Assembly: GCA_024508355.1 (NCBI GenBank)
Contig: JAMZEJ010000012.1
Span: 1 to 48,907 of the forward strand
DNA: 48,907 bases
Direction: 5' to 3'
Origin: Rhizosaccharibacter radicis
GTDB taxonomy: Bacteria > Pseudomonadota > Alphaproteobacteria > Acetobacterales > Acetobacteraceae
The position numbers and the translations under genes were made by a program. A model generated the notes under the pieces. The model was not told the origin of the DNA, searched no databases, and saw only the letters and a program-made list of their open reading frames with translations. This document shows, one piece after another, positions 25,706 through 34,552 of the stretch. The number at the start of each line of letters is the position of its first letter. Position 1 is the first letter of the stretch.

Positions 25706-27198
25706 TGCTGACCGATCTTTCCCTGGCCGACATCCTGAAGGGGCTGGAGGCCCGCTCCTTCAGTTCCGTGGAGGTGACGGACGCATTTCTCGGTGCGATC
25801 GACGCGCTGAACCCGCGGATCAACGCCTTCATCACGGTGGATGGACAAGGTGCGCGGGCGGCGGCGGCCGAGGCGGACCGGCGGCGCGCGGCGGGCGAGG
25901 CGGGGGCGTTGCTGGGTGTGCCGGTGGCGATCAAGGATCTGTTCTGCACCGAAGGCGTCCGAACCACGGCCGCGAGCCGGATCCTCCAGCATTTCGTCCC
26001 CCCCTATGAGAGCGGCGTCACAGCGCGCATGAAGCGCGACGGGGCGGTGTTTCTGGGCAAGACCAACCTCGACGAATTCGCGATGGGTTCGTCCAACCTC
26101 ACCTCGGCGTTCGGACCGGTCGAGAATCCCTGGAAGCGGCGGGGCGACGATGCCGTGCTGGTGCCCGGTGGGTCTTCGGGAGGGTCGGCGGCCGCGGTGG
26201 CGGCGGGTCTGGCTCCGGGGGCGACGGGCACCGACACGGGCGGCTCGATCCGGCAGCCGGCGGCCTTCTGCGGCATCACCGGCATCAAGCCGACCTACGG
26301 GCGGTGCAGCCGCTGGGGCACGATCGCCTTCGCCAGCTCGCTGGACCAGGCAGGACCGATGGCCCGTACGGTGGAGGATTGCGCGATCCTGTTGGGCTCC
26401 ATGGCGGGGTTCGATCTGCTGGACAGCACCAGCGCGGACGTTCCGGTGCCGGATTACCGGGCGGCCTGTGGGGCGAATCCCCGCGGCCTGCGGATCGGCA
26501 TTCCCAAGGAATATCATGCGGACGGGCTGCCCGCGGAGATCGAGGCGCTGTGGCGGCAGGGGATCGAGTGGCTGCGGGATGCCGGCTGCGAGATCGTGGA
26601 TGTGTCGCTGCCCCATACGAAGTACGGCCTGGCGACCTACTACATCGTGGCCCCGGCGGAATGCTCGTCGAACCTCGCGCGGTACGATGGCGTGCGCTTC
26701 GGTGAGCGGGTGCCGGGCGAGGATCTGATCGAGCTGTACGAACGCACCCGGGCCGCGGGGTTCGGCGAGGAGGTGAAGCGGCGTATCCTGATCGGCACCT
26801 ATGTTCTGTCGGCAGGCTACTACGACGCCTACTACCTGAAGGCGCAGAAGGTGCGGAGCCTGATCCTGCGGGACTTCACGGAGGCGTTCGGGAGGGTGGA
26901 CGCGCTGCTGACCCCGACGGCACCCTCGGCCGCCTTCGCGGCCGGACAGAAGTTCGACGACCCGATCAAGATGTACCTGAACGACGTGTTCACCGTGCCG
27001 GCGAGCATGGCCGGCGTGCCGGGGATCTCCGTGCCGGCAGGGCTGGATGCATCCGGGTTGCCGTTGGGGCTGCAGCTGCTGGGGCCGCATTTCGGGGAGG
27101 AGCGCCTGTTCTCGCTGGGTGCGGCGCTGGAGCGTGCGGCAGGTTTCACCCATCGACCGGCGCTGCGGGCCGGCATTCCCGCGGGAGCGGCGGCATGA
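25705..27198 (+). CDS. gatA: Asp-tRNA(Asn)/Glu-tRNA(Gln) amidotransferase subunit A
   Basis: A 497-residue amidase-signature enzyme that releases ammonia from glutamine for GatB. The Ser-cisSer-Lys triad is visible: Lys77 in [10 protein letters not shown], Ser157 in [15 protein letters not shown] and Ser181 in [12 protein letters not shown]. It starts at ATG 25705, overlapping the gatC stop. An upstream extension of the frame is only a shadow of gatC. The stop overlaps gatB by 4 bp. Confidence 0.97.
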   Translation: MLTDLSLADILKGLEARSFSSVEVTDAFLGAIDALNPRINAFITVDGQGARAAAAEADRRRAAGEAGALLGVPVAIKDLFCTEGVRTTAASRILQHFVPPYESGVTARMKRDGAVFLGKTNLDEFAMGSSNLTSAFGPVENPWKRRGDDAVLVPGGSSGGSAAAVAAGLAPGATGTDTGGSIRQPAAFCGITGIKPTYGRCSRWGTIAFASSLDQAGPMARTVEDCAILLGSMAGFDLLDSTSADVPVPDYRAACGANPRGLRIGIPKEYHADGLPAEIEALWRQGIEWLRDAGCEIVDVSLPHTKYGLATYYIVAPAECSSNLARYDGVRFGERVPGEDLIELYERTRAAGFGEEVKRRILIGTYVLSAGYYDAYYLKAQKVRSLILRDFTEAFGRVDALLTPTAPSAAFAAGQKFDDPIKMYLNDVFTVPASMAGVPGISVPAGLDASGLPLGLQLLGPHFGEERLFSLGAALERAAGFTHRPALRAGIPAGAAA

Positions 27199-28649
27199 GC
27201 TACGAAATCGAGCGGGCGACGGGTTCCTGGGAGCTGGTGATCGGGCTGGAGGTGCATGCCCAGGTGATCAGCGAGTCGAAGCTGTTCTCCGGTGCGTCGG
27301 CCAGCTACGGTGGCGAGCCGAACAGCCATGTCAGCCTGGTGGACGCGGCGTTTCCGGGCATGCTGCCGGTGATCAACCGGGAGTGCGTGGCGCAGGCGGT
27401 GCGGACGGGGCTGGGGCTGGATGCGCGGGTGAACCTGGAAAGCCGGTTCGACCGGAAGAACTATTTCTATGCCGATCTACCGGCCGGCTACCAGATCAGC
27501 CAGTTCACGCACCCGGTGATCGGGGCCGGCAAGGTGGAGATCGAGCTGGCGGACGGTTCGCGCCGGGAGATCGGGGTGACCCGGCTGCATCTGGAGCAGG
27601 ATGCGGGCAAGTCGTTGCACGACCAGAGCCCGGACAGCTCGCATATCGACCTGAACCGGGCCGGCGTCGGGCTGATGGAGATCGTGAGCGAACCGGACAT
27701 GCGGTCGCCGGAGGAGGCGGGTGCGTATCTGCGCAAGCTGCGCACGATCCTGAGGTATCTCGGCACGTGCGACGGCAACATGGAGGAGGGCTCCATGCGT
27801 GCGGACGTGAACGTGTCGGTCCGCAAGGCGGGCGAGCCGTTCCGGACGCGTTGCGAGATCAAGAACGTCAACTCGATCCGGTTCGTGATGCAGGCGATCG
27901 AGGTGGAGGCGCGGCGGCAGGTGGCGATCTGGGAGAGCGGCTCGGCCGTGGACCAGGAGACCCGGCTGTTCGATCCCCAGCGCGGCGAAACCAGGGCGCT
28001 GCGCAGCAAGGAAGATGCGCACGACTACCGGTATTTCCCGGACCCCGACCTTCTGCCGTTGGTGCTGGAGCGGGAATGGGTGGACAGGTTGCGCGCGGAG
28101 CTGCCCGAGCTTCCGGATGCCAAGCGTCGGCGGCTGGCGGAGGAGTACGGCATCCCGGACTACGACGCCTCCGTCCTTGTGGCCGAGAAGCCGGTGGCGG
28201 CTTTCTTCGAGACGGTTGCGAAAGGCAGGGATGCCCGACTGGCCTCGAACTGGATGCTGGGGGATCTGTTCGCCGCCCTGAATCGCACCGGGCGGGGAAT
28301 CGAGAACAGTCCGGTGTCGGCCGAATCTCTGGGTGGCCTACTGGACCTGATCGCCGATGGCACCATCAACGGGCGCATCGCCAAGGATGTGTTCGAGGAG
28401 ATGGTGGAGACGGGCGACGGGGCCGGGGTGATCGTCGAGCGCAAAGGGCTGAGGCAGGTAACGGATAGCGGGGCGATCGATGCGGCGATCGAGCAGGTGC
28501 TAGGAGCGCACGGCGACAAGCTGGCGGAGTTCAGGGCCGGCAAGGACAAGCTGTTCGGTTTCTTCGTCGGGCAGGTGATGAAGGCGACGGGCGGCAAGGG
28601 GAACCCGGCGCTGGTGAATGCCGCGCTGAAGGCGCGCCTGGCTTCGTAG
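27195..28649 (+). CDS. gatB: Asp-tRNA(Asn)/Glu-tRNA(Gln) amidotransferase subunit B
   Basis: A 484-residue kinase-like subunit that activates the misacylated tRNA and uses ammonia from GatA. Recognisable blocks are [50 protein letters not shown] and RCEIKNVNS. The C-terminal YqeY/tail domain (about residues 330-480) ends in [13 protein letters not shown]. The ATGA overlap with gatA keeps the operon coupled. Confidence 0.97.
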   Translation: MSYEIERATGSWELVIGLEVHAQVISESKLFSGASASYGGEPNSHVSLVDAAFPGMLPVINRECVAQAVRTGLGLDARVNLESRFDRKNYFYADLPAGYQISQFTHPVIGAGKVEIELADGSRREIGVTRLHLEQDAGKSLHDQSPDSSHIDLNRAGVGLMEIVSEPDMRSPEEAGAYLRKLRTILRYLGTCDGNMEEGSMRADVNVSVRKAGEPFRTRCEIKNVNSIRFVMQAIEVEARRQVAIWESGSAVDQETRLFDPQRGETRALRSKEDAHDYRYFPDPDLLPLVLEREWVDRLRAELPELPDAKRRRLAEEYGIPDYDASVLVAEKPVAAFFETVAKGRDARLASNWMLGDLFAALNRTGRGIENSPVSAESLGGLLDLIADGTINGRIAKDVFEEMVETGDGAGVIVERKGLRQVTDSGAIDAAIEQVLGAHGDKLAEFRAGKDKLFGFFVGQVMKATGGKGNPALVNAALKARLAS

Positions 28650-28726
28650 CGGGAGGGGTTTACGGCGGCGTCCGCGTCCCCTAGAAACGGCTCTGCAAAC
28701 GCCGTGTGATGAGCACGCTCTTCGGC

Positions 28727-28819
28727 GGAGGGGTGGCCGAGTGGCTGAAGGCGGCGGTTTGCTAAACCGTTATACGCTGTCAAGGCGTATCGTGGGTTCG
28801 AATCCCATCCCCTCCGCCA
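28727..28819 (+). tRNA. tRNA-Ser (anticodon GCT)
   Basis: A class II tRNA. The acceptor GGAGGGG pairs with CCCCTCC; the anticodon arm CGGTT-TGCTA-AACCG carries GCT; a long variable arm follows (ACGC..GCGT); the T arm is GTGGGTTCGAATCCCAT; discriminator G and CCA are encoded. It lies between gatB and the start of the accessory region. Confidence 0.96.
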
Positions 28820-28844
28820 AAGTCTCGCCTCGCAGCCAAGTGCT

Positions 28845-29279
28845 GTGACCAAGGCTGCCGTGTGGCAACCACCTCCGTCTGACTCCCATTCTTTGATCCG
28901 GGCGGGGCGACTTTTCCGCCGCGTCCTGTTGTCGCTGTGGCTGCTGGCGGGTCTCGGGCACCAGGTCTGGGCCGATGAGCAGACCGAGCCGCTCAGGCTC
29001 AGGCTCGAGCTTGCGTTGGCGGTGCTGCGGGACGAACCGCAGGCAGCGAGCGCCTCGTGTATCGATGTCATGAAGCAGGTTCAGACGACTGAACGCCGGG
29101 CTCGGGCGGACCGGGGGGATGCCGTGAAGCGGCAGGCGGATCGGGACGAGCTGATGTCCGCCTATGAGAACGCCTGGGAGCTGTGTGGTACGGATGCGGC
29201 ACGGGTCTGTCGCGATGCGCCATTGGCAGGGCAGCAGAAGAACTGTCGAGCGCTGGAACGCCATCCCGAGCTGGATTGA
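28845..29279 (+). CDS. Small exported protein of unknown function
   Basis: About 144 residues, not recognised. Basic residues precede a hydrophobic core (VLLSLWLLAGLGHQVWA) with a WA-DE cleavage site, so it is probably exported. The mature part is charged and helical, with Lys/Arg/Asp-rich text (TERRARADRGDAVKRQADRD). It contains four cysteines (SASCID, WELCG, RVCRD, KNCRA) that could form disulfides in the periplasm. The listed start is a GTG; a later start closer to the signal is likely. It is the last gene of clearly host-like composition before the accessory region. Confidence 0.55.
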   Translation: MTKAAVWQPPPSDSHSLIRAGRLFRRVLLSLWLLAGLGHQVWADEQTEPLRLRLELALAVLRDEPQAASASCIDVMKQVQTTERRARADRGDAVKRQADRDELMSAYENAWELCGTDAARVCRDAPLAGQQKNCRALERHPELD

Positions 29280-29662
29280 TCGACCGCGGCGGTACACCGA
29301 CGGGCTCGATACTCGGATCGGGTGGCGGCTCGACTCATGTCCTTCTTGGATGATCAGAATTAAGCCAATGAACAGTGGTGCGGTGGCGGAGGTAGTGCAG
29401 GTTGATTCTCCTTGTTAGTACGAGAGCATTGGGCGGGTGGCGTCCACCATGTACGAAGACTGTACCAAGATGTACTCCTGATGTAACGGTATGAATTGTA
29501 CTTAGTGGCCAACCTGTCGATATCAGTACTGATCGCTGTTGTCCCTAACAACGCAAGATAAAAAATCCGTTATTAGATGGTAAATTTGCCTTGTACCGTC
29601 ACTAACGGTTTGTCAGCATCTGGAGGTCGCCATCCCGCGATGACCCCGGATGCGGATTTGCT
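29280..29662. other. A+T-richer intergenic region with phased TGTAC repeats
   Basis: About 380 bp without a gene. Composition drops from the G+C-rich style on the left. The stretch contains iterated TGTA motifs (see the repeat entry) and an A-rich ATAAAAAATCC segment. It looks like a regulatory region, or the scar of the join between core and accessory DNA. Confidence 0.5.
29450..29501 (+). repeat. Helically phased TGTAC/TGTAA direct repeats
   Basis: TGTAC occurs at 29450, 29461, 29471 and 29497, with TGTAA at 29482; another TGTAC is at 29592. The first four spacings (11, 10, 11 bp) match one helical turn, so all motifs face the same side of DNA. This arrangement suits cooperative binding by one regulator. 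The next gene downstream is the small HTH-like protein at 29663. Confidence 0.55.
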
Positions 29663-29941
29663 ATGCCTCGCGCACTCGATTGGACGGACGATCAGGACGA
29701 ACGTCTCGTCACCTTGATCCAGAAGAAAGGCGCCACGCTGCGCCAGGCAGCCTTCCAGATGGGTGTCAGCAGAAGTTTCGCGCAGCGTCGGGCAAAGATG
29801 CTCAGCCGCCGCTTCAACCGCAGCACCTGCAGCGCGGCGCGTGAGGAAGCCGGGGAAGCGCCGCTGCTGGCCGGACATCCGATCACGTGGAATGCCATCA
29901 ACGGCGTGACCCACACCATGAACATGAGTCTGTCCTGCTAA
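29663..29941 (+). CDS. Small SANT/Myb-like helix-turn-helix protein
   Basis: A 92-residue protein. Residues 5-50 read WTDDQDERLVTLIQKKGATL followed by RQAAFQMGVSRSFAQRRAKML, a SANT/homeodomain-like tri-helical DNA-binding fold. The C-terminal part has AGHPITWNAI, a phrase I associate with small accessory proteins of Acetobacteraceae. It may be an element-borne regulator. It is next to a small gene cut by an IS3 element and downstream of phased repeats that could be its operator. Function is inferred from fold only. Confidence 0.6.
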   Translation: MPRALDWTDDQDERLVTLIQKKGATLRQAAFQMGVSRSFAQRRAKMLSRRFNRSTCSAAREEAGEAPLLAGHPITWNAINGVTHTMNMSLSC

Positions 29942-29999
29942 CGTTATGTTAGACCTTCACTTCTTCCAGCCATGCGCTCGTGCGCGGACGGACCAGATC

Positions 30000-30338
30000 A
30001 TGACCTGCATCGCCGACATCGCCACCCCTGCTCCCGGTCACGGGCTACGCTACCAACTTCCTCTCGATACGCTCGTCAAGCCTGGTCGTGCAACTGTGGA
30101 ACGTCTTGCGAAATCCCAGGTGTTTCGTATCGAGGAGGGCGTGCAGCGGATCGCCAGCAGCGTGCAGGCCATGCTTCGCTCGGGCGATATCGAGGCCTCG
30201 CATGTCGACGCCGCGGAGCGCTGGTATCGAGACTACGTGATGGGTGTGGTGGGCGCCCGGGATCCTGAAGCGCGCAAGAGCGGCCGAGCACCGGACATCC
30301 ATGCGGCCATGCTCGCACGGACGGCCGCGTGCGGCTGA
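30000..30338 (+). CDS. Hypothetical protein, 3' end supplied by IS insertion
   Basis: About 112 residues from ATG 30000 (a start at 29946 is also open). Not recognised. The sequence is helical (VERLAKSQVFRIEEGVQRIA, then AERWYRDYVMGVVGARDP), perhaps a phage- or plasmid-type small protein. The stop codon TGA at 30336-30338 is the first three bases of the IS3 element's left inverted repeat, so the natural C-terminus was probably replaced by the insertion. Confidence 0.5.
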   Translation: MTCIADIATPAPGHGLRYQLPLDTLVKPGRATVERLAKSQVFRIEEGVQRIASSVQAMLRSGDIEASHVDAAERWYRDYVMGVVGARDPEARKSGRAPDIHAAMLARTAACG

Positions 30339-30369
30339 CCAGCCCCCATCGGGTGTTCCAATCGAAATA

Positions 30370-31264
30370 TTAGTGCAGGGCTGGCCTAGCTGGGGTTGAT
30401 CCGGCTGGTCCTGGGTTGCCGGGTAGCAAGCGAGCTGCAGTCATGGCCACCTCTGGGGTGGGCGGGCGGTAGCCGAGCGATGAGTGCGGCCGGACCATGT
30501 TGTAGTGCTTGCGCCATTGCTCGATCAGGACCTTGGCCTCCGCGAGCGTGTTGAACACCTCGCACGCGAGTAGCTCATCGCGCAGCTTGCCGTTGAAGCT
30601 TTCCACGTAGCCGTTTTCCCCAAGGACTGCCTGGCTCGATGTATGCCGTGCTGGCCCGCACGCCCGTGATCCAGCCCTTCACGGCCTTGGCCGCGAACTC
30701 CGGTCCGTTGTCCGAGCGGATGTGCCCAGGCGTGCCACGCATGATGAACAGGTCCGCCAACACGTCGATGACGTCCGCCGAGCCCAGCTTGCGAGCCACC
30801 CGGATCGCCAGGCATTCACGGGTGAACTCATCGACCACGTTCAGCATGCGGAACTTGCGCCCGTCGCGAGTGCGGTCTTCCACGAAGTCGTAAGCCCAAA
30901 CGTGGTTCGGCCGCTCCGGCCGCAGCCGTACGCACGACCCGTCGTTCAGCCATAGCCGTCCGCGTTTCGGCTGGCGAGCAGGCACCTTGAGGCCCTCCGC
31001 GCGCCAGATCCGTTCCACCCGCTTGTGGTTGCATCCCCAGCCTTTGGCGTGCAGCAGGGCCGTGATCCGCCGGTAGCCGTAGCGGCCATACTGCTTGGCC
31101 AGCTCAACAACGGCTTGGGTCAGCGCTGCTTCGTCGTCGGCCATCCGACGCCGCTTGCGCTGCGTCGAGCGGTGCTGCCCCAGCACTCGGCACGCCGTGC
31201 GCTCAGGCACGCCCAGCACCGCCGTCACGTGGTCAACGGCCGCTCGACGACGGGCAGCGCTCAG
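30370..31264 (-). pseudogene. IS3 transposase orfB with a 1-nt deletion
   Basis: The DDE integrase-type transposase. It has the helical N-terminus (CRVLGQHRSTQRKRRRMADD), the catalytic region HVWAYDFVEDRT, LNVVDEFTRECLAIRV and IRSDNGPEF, and the final Glu block ESFNGKLRDELL. The frame breaks near 30616: SPWG is followed by KRLRGK in one frame, while the expected NGYVESFNGK continues in another, consistent with loss of one base. The copy is therefore probably inactive unless the protein is rescued. It would be translated by -1 frameshifting from orfA. Confidence 0.85.
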
Positions 31265-31539
31265 TAGTTTCCCGAGGCGGCTTCCTTGAGGATCAGCTTC
31301 TCCAGCGTCAGGTCCGACACCGCCCGCCGCAACCGGCTATTCTCCTGCTCGAGCTGCTTCAGGCGGCGTACCTGGTCCAGCTTCAGGCCCCCATACTCGG
31401 CACGCCAGCGATAGTACGTCGCCTCCGTCACACCAACCGCTCTAGCACCCTCCGCCACCGTCTTGCCCTGCCCAACCAGGACCTCGACCTGCCGGAGCTT
31501 CGCCACGATCTCCTCCAGCTTGTGGTGCTTGCTCGCCAT
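31261..31539 (-). CDS. IS3 orfA (helix-turn-helix protein)
   Basis: About 92 residues from ATG 31539. It has a HTH (EEIVAKLRQVEVLVGQGKTV), a GVTEATYYRWRAEYGGLK segment and a leucine-zipper region (LKQLEQENSRLRRAVSDLTL). Near its end lies GGGAAAC (minus strand, 31267-31273), a canonical X-XXY-YYZ slippery heptamer in the right phase (G GGA AAC). Slippage there joins orfA to orfB just before the TGA stop. Confidence 0.85.
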   Translation of the reverse strand: MASKHHKLEEIVAKLRQVEVLVGQGKTVAEGARAVGVTEATYYRWRAEYGGLKLDQVRRLKQLEQENSRLRRAVSDLTLEKLILKEAASGNY

Positions 31540-31605
31540 CCCAACCCTCCAAACCATACCGCCGATCTCACATTACCGACGGCCCACTTCTACGGGGGCA
31601 GGTCA

Positions 31606-32310
31606 ATGGCCGACCACGTGCCGCTGGAACACCGGGCGGACTGGGTGATCGTCGCGGCGCGCCTGCTGCTGCTGCGCTCGCAGCTGCTGTTCCCGGCCAC
31701 AGCTGCCGCGGCCGAAAGCGCTGTGCAGCAGGCGGCGGAGGCCGAAGCGCGGCTGGCAGAGCTCGGGGCTATGCAGGCGGCTCGGCGCTGGCTGGAACGA
31801 CGGCCACAGCTCGGGCAGGAGGTTTGGAGCCGACCGGAGCCGGGACGCCCAGTGGTGAGTTCCAGGCTGGAGCTGTTCGAGGCGTGCCTGCTTGTGCTGC
31901 GCGGACCGCGCCGGCAGCCAGAAGACGGAACAGGCCTCTACCGACCCGTGCTGTTCCGGGCCTGGCCGCTGGACGTGGCGATCGCGCGCATCCGGGCGAT
32001 GGTGGAGGGAGCGGCAGGGCCGGTGTCGCTCGGGCACACGCTGCCGGACGAGGTGCGGGTGGGCATGGACGCGCCCCTCCCAGCACCACACCCAGAGCAC
32101 ATCGACCCTGACCCCAACCCCAATCCCATTCCCACAACGTCCTCGCGCCGTCGGCGGGTCAGGGGACGGGCGGCGCTGGCTTGTCACTTCCTGGCCGGGC
32201 TGGAACTCGCCAAGCAGCAGGTGCTGGGCATGGAACAGGCGGGCAGCTTCGAGGTGATCAGCCTGGTGGGAACAGAGGCCGAGCGGGCTCGTTCAGGCCA
32301 AGGAAGCTAG
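31606..32310 (+). pseudogene. ScpA-like protein, 5' end replaced by IS3
   Basis: About 234 residues remain. The text ADWVIVAARLLLLRSQLLFP followed by RRWLERRPQLGQEVWSRPEP resembles the middle and C-terminal parts of ScpA-like (segregation and condensation protein A) proteins, especially paralogues carried by alphaproteobacterial plasmids. The N-terminal domain is missing: the frame starts with an ATG immediately after the right end of the IS3 element. Upstream sequence across the IS is not the missing half, so the 5' part was deleted. A truncated protein could still be made from that ATG. The ScpA call is by eye and moderate. Confidence 0.55.
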
Positions 32311-32379
32311 GCGCCTCGCCAGACGCCAAGAAGAGAAACGAGAGCCCTTCCTCCTCGTCTCCGTGCTAGGCTGCCCATC

Positions 32380-32961
32380 ATGAACGTCGCCCTCCGCAAG
32401 CCCATGGACCTGGATGCGTTCCTCGCTTGGGAGGAGCGGCAGGAACTCCGTCACGAGTTCGACGGCATCCAGCCGGTCGCCATGACAGGCGGGACTGCGG
32501 CTCACGCGACGATCCAAACCAACTTGGCCATTGCAGTTGGGAGCCGCCTCCGGGGCAAGCCATGTCGCTTCTTCGGAAGCGACCTCAAGGTGCTGACGGC
32601 TCGCACGAGCCGGTACCCTGATGGTGCGGTGACCTGCGCTGTTCCAGCCAATGATGGAACGTCTGTCCCTGAGCCTGTGGTGATCTTCGAGGTGCTCAGC
32701 CGCAGCACGGCCAGCACGGACCACATCACCAAGAACCAGGAATACGCCTCCATCCCATCGGTCCAGCGCTACGTCATGCTGGAACAGGAGCGGATTGGAG
32801 CCACCGTGTTCGCCCGTGCAGGTGGAGACTGGGTAGGGCATGTCCTGGCGGAGGATGCGACCTTGCTCATGCCCGAGATCGGCATTGAGCTGCCGCTCAC
32901 CGAGCTGTACGAGGGGCTGGAGTTCTCCGCCCCGGGCGGAAGCGAACCGGAAGGCCAATAA
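32380..32961 (+). CDS. Uma2 family (DUF820) putative endonuclease
   Basis: A 193-residue protein. The layout fits Uma2 proteins of the restriction-endonuclease-like fold: an N-terminal MDLDAFLAWEERQELRHEFD, the active-site region GSDLKVLTARTSRYPDGAVT, PVVIFEVLSRSTASTDHITK and a short C-terminal beta region. Key acids are the Asp of YPDG, and the Glu of IFEVLS with the downstream Lys (TKNQEY). Uma2 genes are common in mobile DNA, and their biological role is unsettled. ATG 32380 follows a short untranslated region after the ScpA-like fragment. Confidence 0.82.
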   Translation: MNVALRKPMDLDAFLAWEERQELRHEFDGIQPVAMTGGTAAHATIQTNLAIAVGSRLRGKPCRFFGSDLKVLTARTSRYPDGAVTCAVPANDGTSVPEPVVIFEVLSRSTASTDHITKNQEYASIPSVQRYVMLEQERIGATVFARAGGDWVGHVLAEDATLLMPEIGIELPLTELYEGLEFSAPGGSEPEGQ

Positions 32962-33209
32962 GCAGGGCGGATGCGGCGCTCCCATCTTGGTTCTGTCAAA
33001 ATTCGTGCCCGATTTTCAGTTTGCGCTATAGGATCTTGCCGGGTCAGGCGTTCTGCATGATCCCGAGCGCAACGCGGGCTCCTCTTACGAACCGGAAGCG
33101 GTAGAGGGAGGCGGAGACGGGCTGGTTGTGACGGCGGCGCGGGCTCTGGCAGCGCGGGTGATGTCAGGTTAACTTTTTCTGTTCTGGCGTCACTTGCGAG
33201 CGCGTGTTT

Positions 33210-33812
33210 TCAGGCTTCGAGAGTGGCGGCCGCGTTCCATTGGGCGAAGGCCCGCACCCGATGGATGTGGCGTCCGAGGGCGGTGCTGGTGGAAGCGGGC
33301 GGAACGAACAGGTTGCGGACGGCGGAGAAGACGGACACGAAACGCTGGCAGCTGTCCGTTGAGCGGAAGCGCTGCATGATCCGCTCTCGCTTACGCAGCG
33401 GCAGGTGACTGTTCTCCGCCCGGTTGTTCAGCCCCTTGTGCGACAGATGCCGCACTGCGGGCATTATGGCTCGTCGTGCGGCTCCGTAGGAGCGGAGCTT
33501 GTCGGTGATCATGCGCCGCGGTGCTGCGCGCTGCTTCCTGAGCAGGCGGGTGAGCAGTCGCTTCGCGGCCTTGGTGTTGCGCCGGGTCTGCAGGATCTCG
33601 TCCAGCACGTATCCGTCCTGATCCACCGCGCGCCAGAGCCAGTGCGGCCGGCCGCCGATGACAATGCGGGCCTCGTCGAGATGCCAGATATCGCCCTGCC
33701 GGGCCGCCTTGCGGCGGAGGGTCCGGGTGATGGTTGGGCCGAACTTGCGGCTCCAGCACCGGACGGTCTCGTAGGACACCATGACGCCGTGTTCCAGCAG
33801 CATCTTCTCGAC
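33210..33812 (-). pseudogene. IS6 family transposase, C-terminal two thirds
   Basis: The IS6-type DDE core is well preserved. It reads VMVSYETVRCWSRKFGPTI, then GDIWHLDEARIVIGGRPHWL, VDQDGYVLDEILQTRRNTKA, RMITDKLRSYGAA, and SHKGLNNRAENSHLPLRKRE with FVSVFSAVRNLF at the end. The N-terminal helix-turn-helix part of the family is missing. The frame instead continues upstream without interruption into IS5-type sequence at 33813, so the product is a chimera. I did not find IS6 terminal repeats on either side. Confidence 0.8.
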
Positions 33813-34366
33813 AATGCCGCGTTCTGTCAGGATTGCCCGGAACCAGGTGCTGTCGTAGCCGCGGTCGCCGACCAGGTCGCGTGCCCGCGGCAGGACGGGC
33901 AGCAGTAGGGCCGCACCGTGGTGGTCGCTGCGTTGTCCCTCGGTCAGCAGCATGGCGACCGGCCTGCCGTGCCTATCGCAGACGGCGTGGAGCTTGGTGT
34001 TCAGGCCCCCTCTGGTGCGGCCGATATGTCGAGGGCACCCTTTTGCAGCAGGCTTGCTGCGGTCCGGTGCGCCTTGAGGTGGGTGCTGTCGATCATCAGG
34101 TGCTCCGGCATGCCGGGCTGGCGGCCAAGACCGCAGAGATGTGCCCGAACACGCCGAGGCGGCTCCACCGGATGACGCGGTTGTAGAGCGTCCCGGGCGC
34201 CCCACAACCGCCGGGGGGCGTCCTTCCACTGCAGGCCGTCCCGGATCACGTAGATGATGCCGTTGACCACCCGCCGGTCATCGACCCGGCGCAGACCGCG
34301 CGACACCGGAAAGAACCGGCGCAGGCGGCGCATCTGCGTCTCGGACAACAGCGGCAGCTTCGGCAT
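33813..34366 (-). pseudogene. IS5 family (IS427-like) transposase, N-terminal part
   Basis: The first frame from ATG 34366 reads LSETQMRRLRRFFPVSRGLR, RRVVNGIIYVIRDGLQWKDA and LMIDSTHLKAHRTAASLLQK. The second frame continues GLNTKLHAVCDRHGRPVAML to GYDSTWFRAILTERGI, where IS6 sequence begins. IS427-group elements use frameshifting at an A4G3-type run, and AAAAGGG occurs here. The first frame has also lost its reading in the middle (RLWGARDAL). The copy at 44882-45697 is the same element with its own C-terminus. The right end matches that copy as far as CGCCGTAAAGGGTCC near 34420. Confidence 0.8.
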
Positions 34367-34552
34367 CTGGACCTTCCGGATGCCGTCGAATCACGTCAGG
34401 CACGCGCCGTAAAGGGTCCTGAGGCTAGAAGAGCTCAGCGATAGTACCATTGTTCGGTCACTTGACCCTGAAGTGGTGAACCGCTCCATATCATAGGCAT
34501 TAATCCTTAGCACTGACAGACAATCCAAGCCTAGGCGGACGGAAGCGACACG

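Larger units (their letters stand above)
30336..31605 (-). mobile_element. IS3 family insertion sequence (about 1270 bp)
   Basis: The ends are TGACCAGCCCCC on the left and, reading inward, TGACCTGCCCCC on the right: 11 of 12 match. Inside are orfA and a frameshifted orfB on the minus strand. The 3-bp flanks (GGC and ATG) do not match, so no target duplication is seen. This points to a deletion or rearrangement next to the element after insertion. Confidence 0.85.

Noticed and set aside
32962-33209. Possible terminal repeat of the IS6 element near 33160-33190
   Set aside because: No matching repeat exists at the other side because the element is truncated, so the end cannot be defined.
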